From assembly GCA_036721855.1 (NCBI GenBank), contig DAIMKF010000011.1, positions 1 to 53,216 on the forward strand: a DNA stretch of 53,216 bases, read 5' to 3'. This DNA comes from JAHDNZ01 sp036721855. GTDB taxonomy: Bacteria > Bacillota > DTU065. Below the pieces are notes generated by a model. The model was not told the origin of the DNA. It made no database searches and saw only the letters and a program-made list of their open reading frames with translations. Of the stretch, positions 24,563 to 33,120 are shown one piece after another. Every line of letters begins with the position of its first letter. Within the stretch, counting starts at the first letter, position 1. Made by a program: the position numbers and the translations under genes.

Positions 24563-26433
24563 TGATGGTATTAATAATACTACTTAGTTTGTTCTCTCTG
24601 GCGACAATAAACATCGAATTAGGAGAGATTATTTTTTTGCCGCAAAAAGGTGTGACAAGGGTAGTAATTGGCAATAACGAGGTTATATGTGCAGTTCCTG
24701 TTGCCGATGGGGTGGTTATTACCGCCAAAAATGTAGGGACTTCTGAGGTGATGATTTTCCAGGGTTCAAACCAGAAAAAAGAGACTATTTTAGTTCGTCT
24801 GCCTAAAAATGAAAAAGAAAAAGCCTTAACTATTTTGGAGAACTTAGGTTTGACAATACAGGAAAAAGAAGGCAGCTTAGTTATTAAAGGCAGAGTTTTA
24901 GATGAAAAGACCTTAAACTATATCAAGGGTTTGGCAGCTATCTTAGACAATGAGGTCATATTAGATATTGTGGTTGACAAAGACTTAGCGCAAGACGAAC
25001 TAAGTGATTTTTTAGCAAAAATGGGAATTAAACTGAATCTACTCAACCAGACAGCTGTTTTAACAGGCCAAGTATCCTCAAAAGAACTCCAAGATGGTAT
25101 TTTGAGTTTGGTTAGTTACCTCTACCCGGAAGCTGTTAGTTTACTGGAAATAAAAGATACAGTAATTAAAGAGTTGCCACCTTTAGATTATAAGGATGTA
25201 AAGATCAAAGATTATGGTGAGGTTGCAATACTGGAAGGTAGTGTAGATAGTGAAAAAGAAGCTCAAGCTCTAACTGCCATTGTGGCAGCTTTTAGAGAAA
25301 AAGCTATTAATCTTTTAACAATCAAACCAAAACATGAACAACTGCATCAGAGCCTCTTTACAGACTTAGGCCCGCTTAAGTTAGAACGTTTAGGCGAGGA
25401 AATAATGCTTATAGGTGAAGTGGAATCCCTAGCTTTGTATAATTTAGCAACTGAGCTTTTTAACTCGCTTTACCCTACAGGGAAAAGTAAAGTTACAATT
25501 ACAGGTGGTAAAAAGGTGCTGGAAGAGTGGACCGAAATTCTTAACTGTGAACTGATTCAAGCAGGTCAAATCTATGCGGCTAAAGGTAGTAATAAAGATC
25601 TGGATGTTTTAATGGACATTGGGAAACTTTATAGTATAAATGTGTTTCCTATCATCAAAGAAGAAAGCGCCCTAGAGTTTCTAAGGGCTCTTTTAGATCT
25701 AAAGCAAGTGGAGTTAAATATATTTAAAGATACTTTATATGTCAAAGGTCTACCGGAAGCTAGTAAAAAAGATTTTACTCTAGTTGCCGAGGCGCTTTTT
25801 GGTAAAGTCATTTACCTTGATGCCAATACAAATCCCAAAGAACCCTATACTGTTATGGTATCTGGTTTTCAAGTAACCGAAAAAGACTTAGACCAGATCT
25901 CTTTAGATACGGTCAAACTAATTTCCGGCTGGCAGGAGGTAGTTCTTAACTGGCAGGATTTAGGCCTAATAAAAGATCTGGCCAGAGAATGGGAGATTAA
26001 ACAGCCTTCGGTTATGGTCTATCCTGGTGAAAAAACTTCCCTGCACACAGGGGGAGAAATTCCTATTCCCTATGGCCAAGGGGTAGAATGGCGAGAGTTT
26101 GGTGTCAATTTGGATTGTCAGTTTGGTTTAATTGAAGACGGTCTTATTCCCGGTTATTTAAACATAGTTGTTTCGGATTTAGATTGGGGCAATGGTGTTA
26201 ATATAAATGGCAGTGCTTTACCAGCTCTTAAACGTTATGCCTATGAAGGTCATGTTCAGCTTCCTAAAGGGGGAGGGGTATTGCTACTTAGACACTGGTC
26301 TCAAAAAGAAGGCTGGTTGGATAAGTCGCTTCCCTATCTGAGGGGTCTGCCCATATTTGGCACTTTAATCTTTGGCAAACGACAAAGACAAACTCAATCA
26401 CAAATAATGTGTGTACTAGTGGAGGTGAGATGA
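24544..26433 (+). CDS. cpaC: Secretin-domain Flp pilus protein (CpaC/RcpA-like)
   Basis: A 629-residue exported protein. A signal sequence (residues 5-20) leads into a pilus-formation N-terminal domain (IFLPQKGVTRVVIGNNEVICAV, around residues 30-50, with GTSEVMIF). Several BON/secretin-N-like repeats follow (about 90-480). The C-terminal secretin domain starts near 490, with GGEIPIP, a VEWREFGVNLD strand, GVNINGSALPALKRYAYE and LPYLRGLPIFGTLIFG, matching the conserved secretin beta-barrel segments. Secretins normally form outer-membrane channels. The GGGVLLL strand replaces the usual GQSFAIAGL. The gene overlaps the ATPase fusion by one base. Confidence 0.83.
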   Translation: MARCRLVMVLIILLSLFSLATINIELGEIIFLPQKGVTRVVIGNNEVICAVPVADGVVITAKNVGTSEVMIFQGSNQKKETILVRLPKNEKEKALTILENLGLTIQEKEGSLVIKGRVLDEKTLNYIKGLAAILDNEVILDIVVDKDLAQDELSDFLAKMGIKLNLLNQTAVLTGQVSSKELQDGILSLVSYLYPEAVSLLEIKDTVIKELPPLDYKDVKIKDYGEVAILEGSVDSEKEAQALTAIVAAFREKAINLLTIKPKHEQLHQSLFTDLGPLKLERLGEEIMLIGEVESLALYNLATELFNSLYPTGKSKVTITGGKKVLEEWTEILNCELIQAGQIYAAKGSNKDLDVLMDIGKLYSINVFPIIKEESALEFLRALLDLKQVELNIFKDTLYVKGLPEASKKDFTLVAEALFGKVIYLDANTNPKEPYTVMVSGFQVTEKDLDQISLDTVKLISGWQEVVLNWQDLGLIKDLAREWEIKQPSVMVYPGEKTSLHTGGEIPIPYGQGVEWREFGVNLDCQFGLIEDGLIPGYLNIVVSDLDWGNGVNINGSALPALKRYAYEGHVQLPKGGGVLLLRHWSQKEGWLDKSLPYLRGLPIFGTLIFGKRQRQTQSQIMCVLVEVR

Positions 26434-28190
26434 TGCTGATTTCAATTGCCAGCCTATCTGGTGGAACAGGAAAAACTACTATCGGTCTAAATCTAAGTGC
26501 TCTTTTAGATAGTGGAGTAACATTTATCAGATCAAACTCTATTTTAAAAGAAAACTATCAGGAAGACTATAATTTCGAACTGCTTTTTGGCGACTTGGGC
26601 CCGATGTGGCAACAAGTGATTGCGGAAAAAATGACAACTAAGTATTTTGTTTTAGTGGAACTAGATGCCAAAGCCGATTGGGAAAAGGAAACTATGTTAA
26701 AAAGCGATCTGATTCTATTGGTAATGACTCCGACTGTTGAACATTTAAGTGGCAGTATGGCAACTATCGATTATCTTATTCGCCACAACTATCCCCAAGA
26801 AAGGATTAAGGTGGTTTGCAACCGTTATCGGCTACGTAAAGGCCTTGAAAGCGATGAAATACTCGCAGTGCTTCCTATTCCACTGTCTAAATGGCAATGG
26901 CTGCCTGAAGAGCCACTGCTTTTAGAGGCTGAAAAGAAAGGTCGCTTTTTAGCCTATGCTAAGCCACGGGTAAGATTTGTAAATCTTTTAAGAAGATTAG
27001 CTCTGGAGATAACTTCTCTTAAACCATATCAAAAGCAAGAAACTAAACAACAACAGACATATGTGAACTTTTATCCACTAAAGTTTGAAGCACACAGAAT
27101 GCTTATCGAACGGGTCATTATCGACGAAAATGAACCCAAAGAGCGCCTCAAAAAGCGTCTTAAAGAAGAAATTGCTACTATATTTGCCGAACTTAAAGCC
27201 AAGGGCCGAGAAATAACTCCTTCACAAGAAGAGTTCTTACAACAGAAATTATTAGATGATGTATTAGGGTTGGGAGAGATTGAAGAGCTGGTTAGGGATC
27301 ATACAATTACCGAGATTATGGTTAATGGTCCAAGCCAAATCTATATTGAGAGGAACGGACTTTTAGAGCTTACAGATCGTAAATTTACTAACAATAACGA
27401 GGTAAAACGTATTATTGAAAGGATTGTCTCACCCCTTGGCAGACGTATAGATGAAAGTTCTCCTGCTGTTGATGCCAGACTCCCCGATGGTTCAAGAGTA
27501 CACGCGATAATTCCACCCCTGGCCTTAAACGGACCAACTTTAACTATCAGGAAGTTTTCTAAGAATATGTTAATGGCCGAGGATCTGTTAAAAAATAACA
27601 GTATAACCCAAGAGATGCTGGAGTTTTTACAAACCGCGGTCAGGGAGCGTAAAAATATCATTGTCTCCGGAGGTACTGGTTCTGGGAAAACAACCTTACT
27701 GAATATCCTTTCTGGTTTTATCCCTAAAACAGAGCGTATTGTCTGCATCGAAGATGCTGCTGAACTTAGTCTCAAACAAGAACATGTAGTAAGACTGGAA
27801 GCAAGGCCTTCAAATATAGAGGGCAAGGGTCAAGTTACCATTAGAGCTTTAGTTAGACATGCTCTAAGGATGCGACCGGATAGAATTGTTGTCGGAGAGG
27901 TAAGGGGAGAAGAAGCTCTGGATATGTTGCAGGCAATGAACACCGGTCATAGCGGTAGCTTAACTACCGCCCATGCCAATACTCCTGAAGACCTTGTTCT
28001 GCGCCTGGAAACCATGGTTTTAATGGCTGGCTATGATCTGCCAATTAAAGCAATTCGTGAACAGATTGCCGCGGCTATAGATCTGATTGTGCAAACAATT
28101 AGAGAGCAGGATGGCAGGCGGAAAATAACTTGTATCAAAGAGATTAAAGGTCTTAAAGATGACAAAATACTTTTGGACAAGGTATTTTGA
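26433..28190 (+). CDS. Fused TadZ-like and TadA/CpaF-type ATPase
   Basis: One 585-residue polypeptide combining two Tad proteins usually encoded separately. Residues 1-200 are ParA/MinD-like (TadZ/CpaE), with a P-loop SGGTGKTTIGLN near residue 8; the leading lysine of the usual KGGxGKT deviant Walker A is absent. Residues 215-585 are the TadA/CpaF secretion ATPase: LLDDVLGLGEIEELVRD, the second P-loop SGGTGSGKTTLLN (about 411), MRPDRIVVGEVRGEEA, the NTGHSGSLTTAHAN His box and EQIAAAIDLIVQ. The joint is continuous, with no internal start needed. GGAGGTGA (26421-26428) suits ATG 26433; ATG 26430 is possible. It powers pilin assembly with TadB and TadC. Confidence 0.93.
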   Translation: MLISIASLSGGTGKTTIGLNLSALLDSGVTFIRSNSILKENYQEDYNFELLFGDLGPMWQQVIAEKMTTKYFVLVELDAKADWEKETMLKSDLILLVMTPTVEHLSGSMATIDYLIRHNYPQERIKVVCNRYRLRKGLESDEILAVLPIPLSKWQWLPEEPLLLEAEKKGRFLAYAKPRVRFVNLLRRLALEITSLKPYQKQETKQQQTYVNFYPLKFEAHRMLIERVIIDENEPKERLKKRLKEEIATIFAELKAKGREITPSQEEFLQQKLLDDVLGLGEIEELVRDHTITEIMVNGPSQIYIERNGLLELTDRKFTNNNEVKRIIERIVSPLGRRIDESSPAVDARLPDGSRVHAIIPPLALNGPTLTIRKFSKNMLMAEDLLKNNSITQEMLEFLQTAVRERKNIIVSGGTGSGKTTLLNILSGFIPKTERIVCIEDAAELSLKQEHVVRLEARPSNIEGKGQVTIRALVRHALRMRPDRIVVGEVRGEEALDMLQAMNTGHSGSLTTAHANTPEDLVLRLETMVLMAGYDLPIKAIREQIAAAIDLIVQTIREQDGRRKITCIKEIKGLKDDKILLDKVF

Positions 28191-28192
28191 TT

Positions 28193-28912
28193 ATGAACTA
28201 TCTTGAAGCATTAGCTTTAGCAACCGTGGTCTCTTTAGTAATCAATGTCGATATAAAATACAGTTTCTTGGCGTTGTGTATCTTTTTCCAAAGACCACTA
28301 TTAGTCTTTGCAGTGCTTTTAGTTGTTTTTATATTTAATAAAGTATGGTTGCTTTATATAGAAAAACAGAAGAAAAATTTGTTAGAGGAACAGGTGGGGA
28401 AAGTTCTATTACTTTTGGCTCAAACACTTAAAGCTGGAATGAGCCTAGATCAAGGGTTTCGGTTAGTGGAAAATACTGTAGAAAAACCAATTAAAGATGA
28501 ATTACAGCTAATCATTAAAGAGGTTGATCTAGGCCACGCCTGGATCAACGCCCTTATTAGTTCAAAGAACAGAATCTCTACTAAAGAATGGCAAAGTTTT
28601 CTAACAGCTGCTACTCTGGCCATTAATTTAGGTGGTAATCTGGCGGAGGTCTTAGGTGGCCTGGCTAATTTAAATAGCCAAAAAGAAGCATTGGAAAGAA
28701 AGATAAAAAGCGTTACAGCTCAAGGCAGATTAACAGCTTATATACTAGCTTTACTACCGGTGGCTTTTTTAGGATTCTATTGGGTTTTTGACAGAAAACG
28801 CATCCTCTTTTTTACCAATTCAATCTGGGGGCAAATATTGTTAGTAGTGGCATTTCTCTTAGATACAGCCGGCTTTTTTGTTATCAGGCGGATCTGCGAG
28901 GTGAAATGGTAG
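28193..28912 (+). CDS. tadB: Tad pilus inner-membrane platform protein TadB
   Basis: A 239-residue T2SSF-domain protein, part of the membrane platform on which the TadA ATPase acts. Two N-terminal membrane segments are followed by the cytoplasmic four-helix region with LLLLAQTLKAGMSLDQGFRLVE (about 68-90) and LAINLGGNLAEVLGGLA, then two C-terminal transmembrane helices. ATG 28193 is chosen; TTG 28187 overlaps the preceding stop. It is two bases from tadC. Confidence 0.9.
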   Translation: MNYLEALALATVVSLVINVDIKYSFLALCIFFQRPLLVFAVLLVVFIFNKVWLLYIEKQKKNLLEEQVGKVLLLLAQTLKAGMSLDQGFRLVENTVEKPIKDELQLIIKEVDLGHAWINALISSKNRISTKEWQSFLTAATLAINLGGNLAEVLGGLANLNSQKEALERKIKSVTAQGRLTAYILALLPVAFLGFYWVFDRKRILFFTNSIWGQILLVVAFLLDTAGFFVIRRICEVKW

Positions 28913-28913
28913 A

Positions 28914-29618
28914 ATGGTCTTTTGGCATATGTTTTTTAATTTAAGTTTAACTTTTGTCATATATTCGATTTGGGATTTAGTTGTATACAAAAAAAAGGTC
29001 AGTCTTTTGAAAAAAAGACTAAATATAAAAAACAAATTAAACGATAAACAAAAGCTTCTTCTTTTTTCACCCTTAATTGTCATAATAGCTATTTTTCAAC
29101 CTGCCTTAGGAATAGGTCTGTTGTTATTTTTAGGTCTGCTTTACTATTTTGAGAGTGAATACCAAAAGACAAGATATCGCAAAGCCATTGAAGATGAGTT
29201 GCCACATTTTCTTCGCCTTTTGTCTGTTACAATACGTGGTGGATTAAGTACCAATACCGCCTTGGAAGAGATCGTAAAAAGGATGCCCCAAGCTCCTTTG
29301 ACTAGTGAACTAAGTCAAGTGGTGCAAGAGATGGAACTTGGTCTTTCTAGACGAGAAGCGCTGGAAAACTGGTCCAAGCGATTAAAGAGTCAGCAGGTAA
29401 CTTTTTTAGTGCAAAGTTGGCTTCAAAGTGAAGAATTGGGTACCAAACCTTGTGATGTTTTGAATTTTTTAGCCGAACAACTCTATGATCGCAAACTACG
29501 CACTGTTGAAAGTGAAGCATTACAAGCTGGAGTAAAGATAACTATTCCCCTGGCGTTTTTAATCTTCCCAGCAGTAATTATTATTATCTTCGGGCCTATT
29601 ATTATTGGCGGTATATAA
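28914..29618 (+). CDS. tadC: Tad pilus inner-membrane platform protein TadC
   Basis: A 234-residue T2SSF-domain partner of TadB. After membrane segments in the first 85 residues, DELPHFLRLLSVTIRGGLSTNTALEEI and VQEMELGLSRREALENW form the core helices. A C-terminal transmembrane pair ends in FPAVIIIIFGPIIIGGI, a typical TadC tail. Last gene of the pilus locus, followed by a hairpin. Confidence 0.9.
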   Translation: MVFWHMFFNLSLTFVIYSIWDLVVYKKKVSLLKKRLNIKNKLNDKQKLLLFSPLIVIIAIFQPALGIGLLLFLGLLYYFESEYQKTRYRKAIEDELPHFLRLLSVTIRGGLSTNTALEEIVKRMPQAPLTSELSQVVQEMELGLSRREALENWSKRLKSQQVTFLVQSWLQSEELGTKPCDVLNFLAEQLYDRKLRTVESEALQAGVKITIPLAFLIFPAVIIIIFGPIIIGGI

Positions 29619-29655
29619 AAGAAAGCCCTTTAAACCTAGTTTAGAGGGCTTTCTT
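29619..29655 (+). terminator. Hairpin after tadC, probable terminator
   Basis: AAGAAAGCCCT (29619-29629) pairs with AGGGCTTTCTT (29645-29655), and TAAAC/GTTTA extends the stem inside after one mismatch, leaving a three-base loop. The T residues are within the stem rather than after it, so termination efficiency is uncertain. Confidence 0.7.
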
Positions 29656-29984
29656 AACTTAGGGGGGGGGAGAAGAAAAAAGAAGTTTTTTAGTGCAACC
29701 ATTATTTAGAAGGCATAAATTAAGTAAAAAAGTCTTAATTAGTTGGGCTAATTTGCTCGGCCTAAAAAACAGCAAAATTTAGGTACAGCAAGCTTCATAA
29801 AGCAACTAAAAACTCGCTAACATTGATTATGAAAACGATTGCATAACGACTTAAAAAATAAGTATGCTTATATTATTTCTTGAACAGAGAATAATCTCCT
29901 TCTAAAAGGCAGGATAATTTTTGAATACTAAGGAAGAATGACTTAACACTGATTTAACTAAAGTAAGATAAAGAAGGTGGCTGT
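29656..29984. other. Non-coding region upstream of the thiamine pyrophosphokinase gene
   Basis: About 330 bases without a credible gene. It includes a run of G residues near 29662-29670, and TGAAAACGATTGCA at 29830-29843, which resembles a catabolite-repression (cre) or other LacI-family operator with one deviation from TGWNANCGNTNWCA. No clear sigma-A promoter and no thiamine-pyrophosphate riboswitch was found. Confidence 0.4.
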
Positions 29985-30605
29985 ATGCATGTTCTTATTC
30001 TTGGAGCAAGTAAAGATTCTCACAACTGGCAACAAGGACCCCAGATAACCTTTGATTATCTTATCTGTGCCGATGGAGGACTTCTGTTAGCAGAAAAATG
30101 GGGTCTAATACCAAATTTAGTTCTCGGTGACAGAGATTCATATGGTCGAGATTTCCCCCCAAACTTAGCTGTAATCGATTTTCCAGCCGAAAAAGATGCT
30201 ACAGATAGCGAATTGGCCGTACAAAAAGCTTTGGAGCTTGGTGCAACTAGGGTCACATTAATTGGTTTTTTAGGAGGACGCCTAGATCACACTTTAGCCA
30301 ACCTTTTTCTTATAACTTCACTTAAAACCGCAACTTTTTGTTTCAAAGAAGAGTGGGGAGAGGTGCATCTAGCCGAAAAAACAACTGTAATAGTCGGCCA
30401 TAAAGGAGAGGTTGTTTCACTTATTCCTATTACAGAAAGTGTCGAGGGTATCAGTACGGTAGATTTAAAATATCCTCTGGTTAATGAAACGTTATTTAAG
30501 AATCAAACAAGGGGTATTTCCAATATTCTTATTAAGGATAAGGCCCTGGTAAGAAAAAAAAGGGGAGAGTTACTTATAGTTCACCTAAAGGGGGAAAATT
30601 TATGA
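29985..30605 (+). CDS. Thiamine diphosphokinase
   Basis: Transfers pyrophosphate from ATP to thiamine to make the cofactor TPP. The 206-residue product shows the two-domain TPK pattern: FDYLICADGGLLLAEKWG, LVLGDRDSYG, and DFPAEKDATDSELAVQKAL with the metal-binding Asp residues. LIGFLGGRLDHTLANLFL and a C-terminal ISNILIKDKALVRKKRGELLIV follow. The usual GDFDS motif reads GDRDS here. AAGGTGG is well placed before the ATG. It overlaps the next gene by four bases. Confidence 0.9.
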   Translation: MHVLILGASKDSHNWQQGPQITFDYLICADGGLLLAEKWGLIPNLVLGDRDSYGRDFPPNLAVIDFPAEKDATDSELAVQKALELGATRVTLIGFLGGRLDHTLANLFLITSLKTATFCFKEEWGEVHLAEKTTVIVGHKGEVVSLIPITESVEGISTVDLKYPLVNETLFKNQTRGISNILIKDKALVRKKRGELLIVHLKGENL

Positions 30606-31024
30606 CCAAGAAAATTGCTTTGGTTTCAGCTTGCCTATTAGGGCTGGCTACTAGGTATGACGGTAAAGCACTAACTCATAAAAAAGTTTTAGCTTTAAAA
30701 GATGAGTACCTTCTAATTCCAGTCTGTCCCGAACAACTAGGAGGGCTGCCTACACCTAGAAATCCCTCTGAAATACGAGATGAAAGGGTTTTTGACTGTG
30801 AAGGGAAAGATCTAACCGGTTTTTTTGAAAAAGGAGCCTTAAGTGTTGTAAAAATAGCCCAGCTAATAAAGCCAAATTTAATTATCTTTAAGGAAAGAAG
30901 TCCTTCCTGTGGAGTAAAAGAGATTGCCGACGGCACATTTTCCGGCAGAAAAATTCCCGGACAGGGTGTTAGTACCAGCTTTTTGGCTAAACATTTTAAG
31001 GTAATTTCCGAAGAGGATTTATAG
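30602..31024 (+). CDS. DUF523 domain protein
   Basis: A 140-residue member of the DUF523 (YbbK-like) family, function unknown. Conserved features are the opening VSACLLGLATRYDG, PVCPEQLGGLPTPRNPSEI, LIIFKERSPSCGVKEI and GTFSGRKIPGQGVS; the three conserved cysteines (about residues 10, 41 and 102) suggest metal or Fe-S binding. AAAGGGGG precedes the ATG. It is translationally coupled to the thiamine kinase gene, which may be only operon convenience. Confidence 0.88.
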   Translation: MTKKIALVSACLLGLATRYDGKALTHKKVLALKDEYLLIPVCPEQLGGLPTPRNPSEIRDERVFDCEGKDLTGFFEKGALSVVKIAQLIKPNLIIFKERSPSCGVKEIADGTFSGRKIPGQGVSTSFLAKHFKVISEEDL

Positions 31025-31082
31025 TGTTTAGCCGGTCTAATTTATTGGTATATAAAGTCACTAGAAATAGTATTGTAAAGTC

Positions 31083-31111
31083 TTGCTCGCCAATGGGGCC
31101 TGTGCTATAAT
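31083..31111 (+). promoter_or_regulatory. Sigma-A promoter of the hydrogenase cluster
   Basis: TTGCTC (31083-31088), a 17-base spacer, then a perfect TATAAT (31106-31111) preceded by TGC (extended -10). The expected transcript start is near 31118, about 65 bases before the first gene. This is the clearest housekeeping promoter in the window. Confidence 0.8.
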
Positions 31112-31183
31112 TCTTAGTAGTTTGTTAAAAATATCACGAATGCTGACTAGCTCAAAGGCAAAACTGAGATGAGGGTGATATAG

Positions 31184-31435
31184 ATGATCTCCATTGAAGT
31201 TTGTGTAGGCAGTTCATGTCATCTCAAGGGTGCACATGATGTAATTCAAGCTTTTAATAATGAAATTAAAAACCACGCCTTAAAAGACGAAGTTTTTCTA
31301 ACAGGTGCATTTTGTCTCGGTCAATGTTTAAACGGTGTTACCATTAAAATCGATGGTGAACTGATATTAGATGTTACACCGGCAAAGGTTGCTATGATTT
31401 TTCAAAATAGAGTCTTAGATGTCTTGGGGGTTTAA
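31184..31435 (+). CDS. Thioredoxin-like [2Fe-2S] ferredoxin
   Basis: An 83-residue NuoE-like thioredoxin-fold ferredoxin without the helical NuoE N-terminus. The four cluster ligands are in VCVGSSCHLKG (residues 7 and 12) and GAFCLGQCLNG (about 48 and 52). It closely resembles the C-terminal domain of the catalytic hydrogenase encoded at the end of the cluster. First gene after the promoter, three bases before the sensory hydrogenase gene, so it probably passes electrons to or from that protein. Confidence 0.85.
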   Translation: MISIEVCVGSSCHLKGAHDVIQAFNNEIKNHALKDEVFLTGAFCLGQCLNGVTIKIDGELILDVTPAKVAMIFQNRVLDVLGV

Positions 31436-31437
31436 TA

Positions 31438-33108
31438 ATGGGGCTAATTAAGACTTTGGATGCGAACTGTCGTGATTGTTATAAATGTGTGCGTAGTTGT
31501 CTGGTAAAAGCTATCAGAGTTAAGGATGGTCATGCCGAGATCGCTGAAGATAGATGTGTATATTGTAGTCGCTGTGTACCTATATGTCCACAAAATGCAA
31601 GAAGAGTATATGAACAAAAAGAAATGGTTTTAGAGATGCTAAAAACCAATCAACCGGTAACTATCTCTCTTTCACCTTCTTTTCCGGCAGCTTTCCCGGA
31701 TCTGAGTCCTTTAGAATTATCTCAAAAACTAACCGGTGTTGGTTTTCATAGAATAGTAGAGACAGCTGAAGCAGCCGAAGCTCTGTACAAGTTAAAAGAT
31801 AAAATTCAAGCCAAACACCCACTTATTTCTAGTTATTGTCCGGCTGTTGTTAATTTGGTAGAGAAATATTATCCTGCTTTAAAAGAAAATCTAGTGCCGA
31901 TTGTTTCACCTCTTGTGGCCCATGCCCGCTATTTAAAAAGATCTTACCCTGATGAGAAACTTGTTTTTATCCTGCCTTGCGACGCTAAAAAAGCCGAAGC
32001 TTTAGCTGAAGCGGAGATAGATGCAGTACTTACCTTCAATGAACTAAGTGAACTATTAAAAGTAGCTCCAGTTAAAAAAGAATCTTGTTCCCATATCGAA
32101 GGAGCAGCTTCGTTTTGTAGTCGTACCGTTGGGATTAGCGGATCTTTGCAAGCCAAACTAGGCTTTGGAGACTATCTTGATCCCAGAGCTGAAACGGTGA
32201 GTGGTTTTGCCGAATGTTTGGAGTTTTTAGATAATATGCAAAATAGGCGCATCGGCAAAGAAACTCTTTTTGTAGAGATGTTTCTTTGCCGGGGAGGCTG
32301 TTTAAACGGCTCTGGTCTTGCGCAGGATTTAACTTATGAAGAAAAAAAAGAGAAAATTATCTCTTATGCCAAACAAGCTCCCGAATTAAAACCTTTAATT
32401 CAACTAGAAAATCATGATATAATTAGAGAGTTTGCAGGAAAAAGTGTAGAAAACAGCGAGCCTAGTGAAAAGGAAATACACGACATTTTGGCCTTAATGG
32501 GGAAACGTAATAAAAGTGATGAACTTGATTGCGGTGCCTGTGGGTATGAAACCTGTCGCGAAAAAGCCATTGCTGTCTATAGGGGCTTTGCAGAAATAGA
32601 AATGTGCATTCCTTATATGAGAGCTAAGGCTGAAACTATGAATGATGTGATTATTCAGGCTACTCCAAATGGTATTATCGTAGTTGATGAAAATCTCAAT
32701 ATAGTAACAATTAATCCAGCTGCAGAAAGAATGTTTCAATGCAAAGAAGAGGCCCTAAAAGGTAAAAGAGTCAATACTCTTATCAAAGAAGATCTCTTCG
32801 AACAAGTATTAAACGAAAAACGTTTAATCGTTGATAATGTAGAATACTCGGCTTATGGGCTTAAGGTTAGACATTTTGTCTTCTATGTACCCAAATCACG
32901 AGTGGTAATTGCCATTTTTGCAGATATTACCGAACAGACTCGCCAAAAGGATCAATTAAGTGAACTAAGAAAAGAGACTTTAGAAAGGGCTCAAGAGGTT
33001 ATTACTAAACAGATGCGTGTAGCACAGGAAATTGCCAGTCTTCTTGGGGAAACAACCGCCGAGACTAAAGTGACTCTTGATCAATTAATGCGTATTATCA
33101 AAGGTTAG
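31438..33108 (+). CDS. Sensory [FeFe] hydrogenase with PAS domain (HydS-type)
   Basis: A 556-residue protein. Two 4Fe-4S ferredoxin motifs (residues 11-52) come first, then a hydrogenase large-subunit domain. Another Fe-S module (DCGACGYETC, about 363) and a PAS domain (about 404-500) follow, then a C-terminal helical region. The H-cluster loops are SSYCPAVV (about 130), LPCDAKKAEA (about 178) and LCRGGCLNGSG (about 282). Catalytic enzymes read TSCCP: the proton-transfer cysteine is Tyr here, while the cluster-binding one remains. This fits group C sensory hydrogenases, known to sit with a PP2C/SpoIIE phosphatase upstream of bifurcating hydrogenases. It probably reports H2 or redox state to the next protein. 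Confidence 0.88.
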   Translation: MGLIKTLDANCRDCYKCVRSCLVKAIRVKDGHAEIAEDRCVYCSRCVPICPQNARRVYEQKEMVLEMLKTNQPVTISLSPSFPAAFPDLSPLELSQKLTGVGFHRIVETAEAAEALYKLKDKIQAKHPLISSYCPAVVNLVEKYYPALKENLVPIVSPLVAHARYLKRSYPDEKLVFILPCDAKKAEALAEAEIDAVLTFNELSELLKVAPVKKESCSHIEGAASFCSRTVGISGSLQAKLGFGDYLDPRAETVSGFAECLEFLDNMQNRRIGKETLFVEMFLCRGGCLNGSGLAQDLTYEEKKEKIISYAKQAPELKPLIQLENHDIIREFAGKSVENSEPSEKEIHDILALMGKRNKSDELDCGACGYETCREKAIAVYRGFAEIEMCIPYMRAKAETMNDVIIQATPNGIIVVDENLNIVTINPAAERMFQCKEEALKGKRVNTLIKEDLFEQVLNEKRLIVDNVEYSAYGLKVRHFVFYVPKSRVVIAIFADITEQTRQKDQLSELRKETLERAQEVITKQMRVAQEIASLLGETTAETKVTLDQLMRIIKG

Positions 33109-33120
33109 GAGGAGAAGTCA

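Noticed and set aside
29656..29984. Thiamine-pyrophosphate riboswitch before the thiamine kinase gene
   Set aside because: The CTGAGA and ACC-TGAT-type conserved segments are absent.
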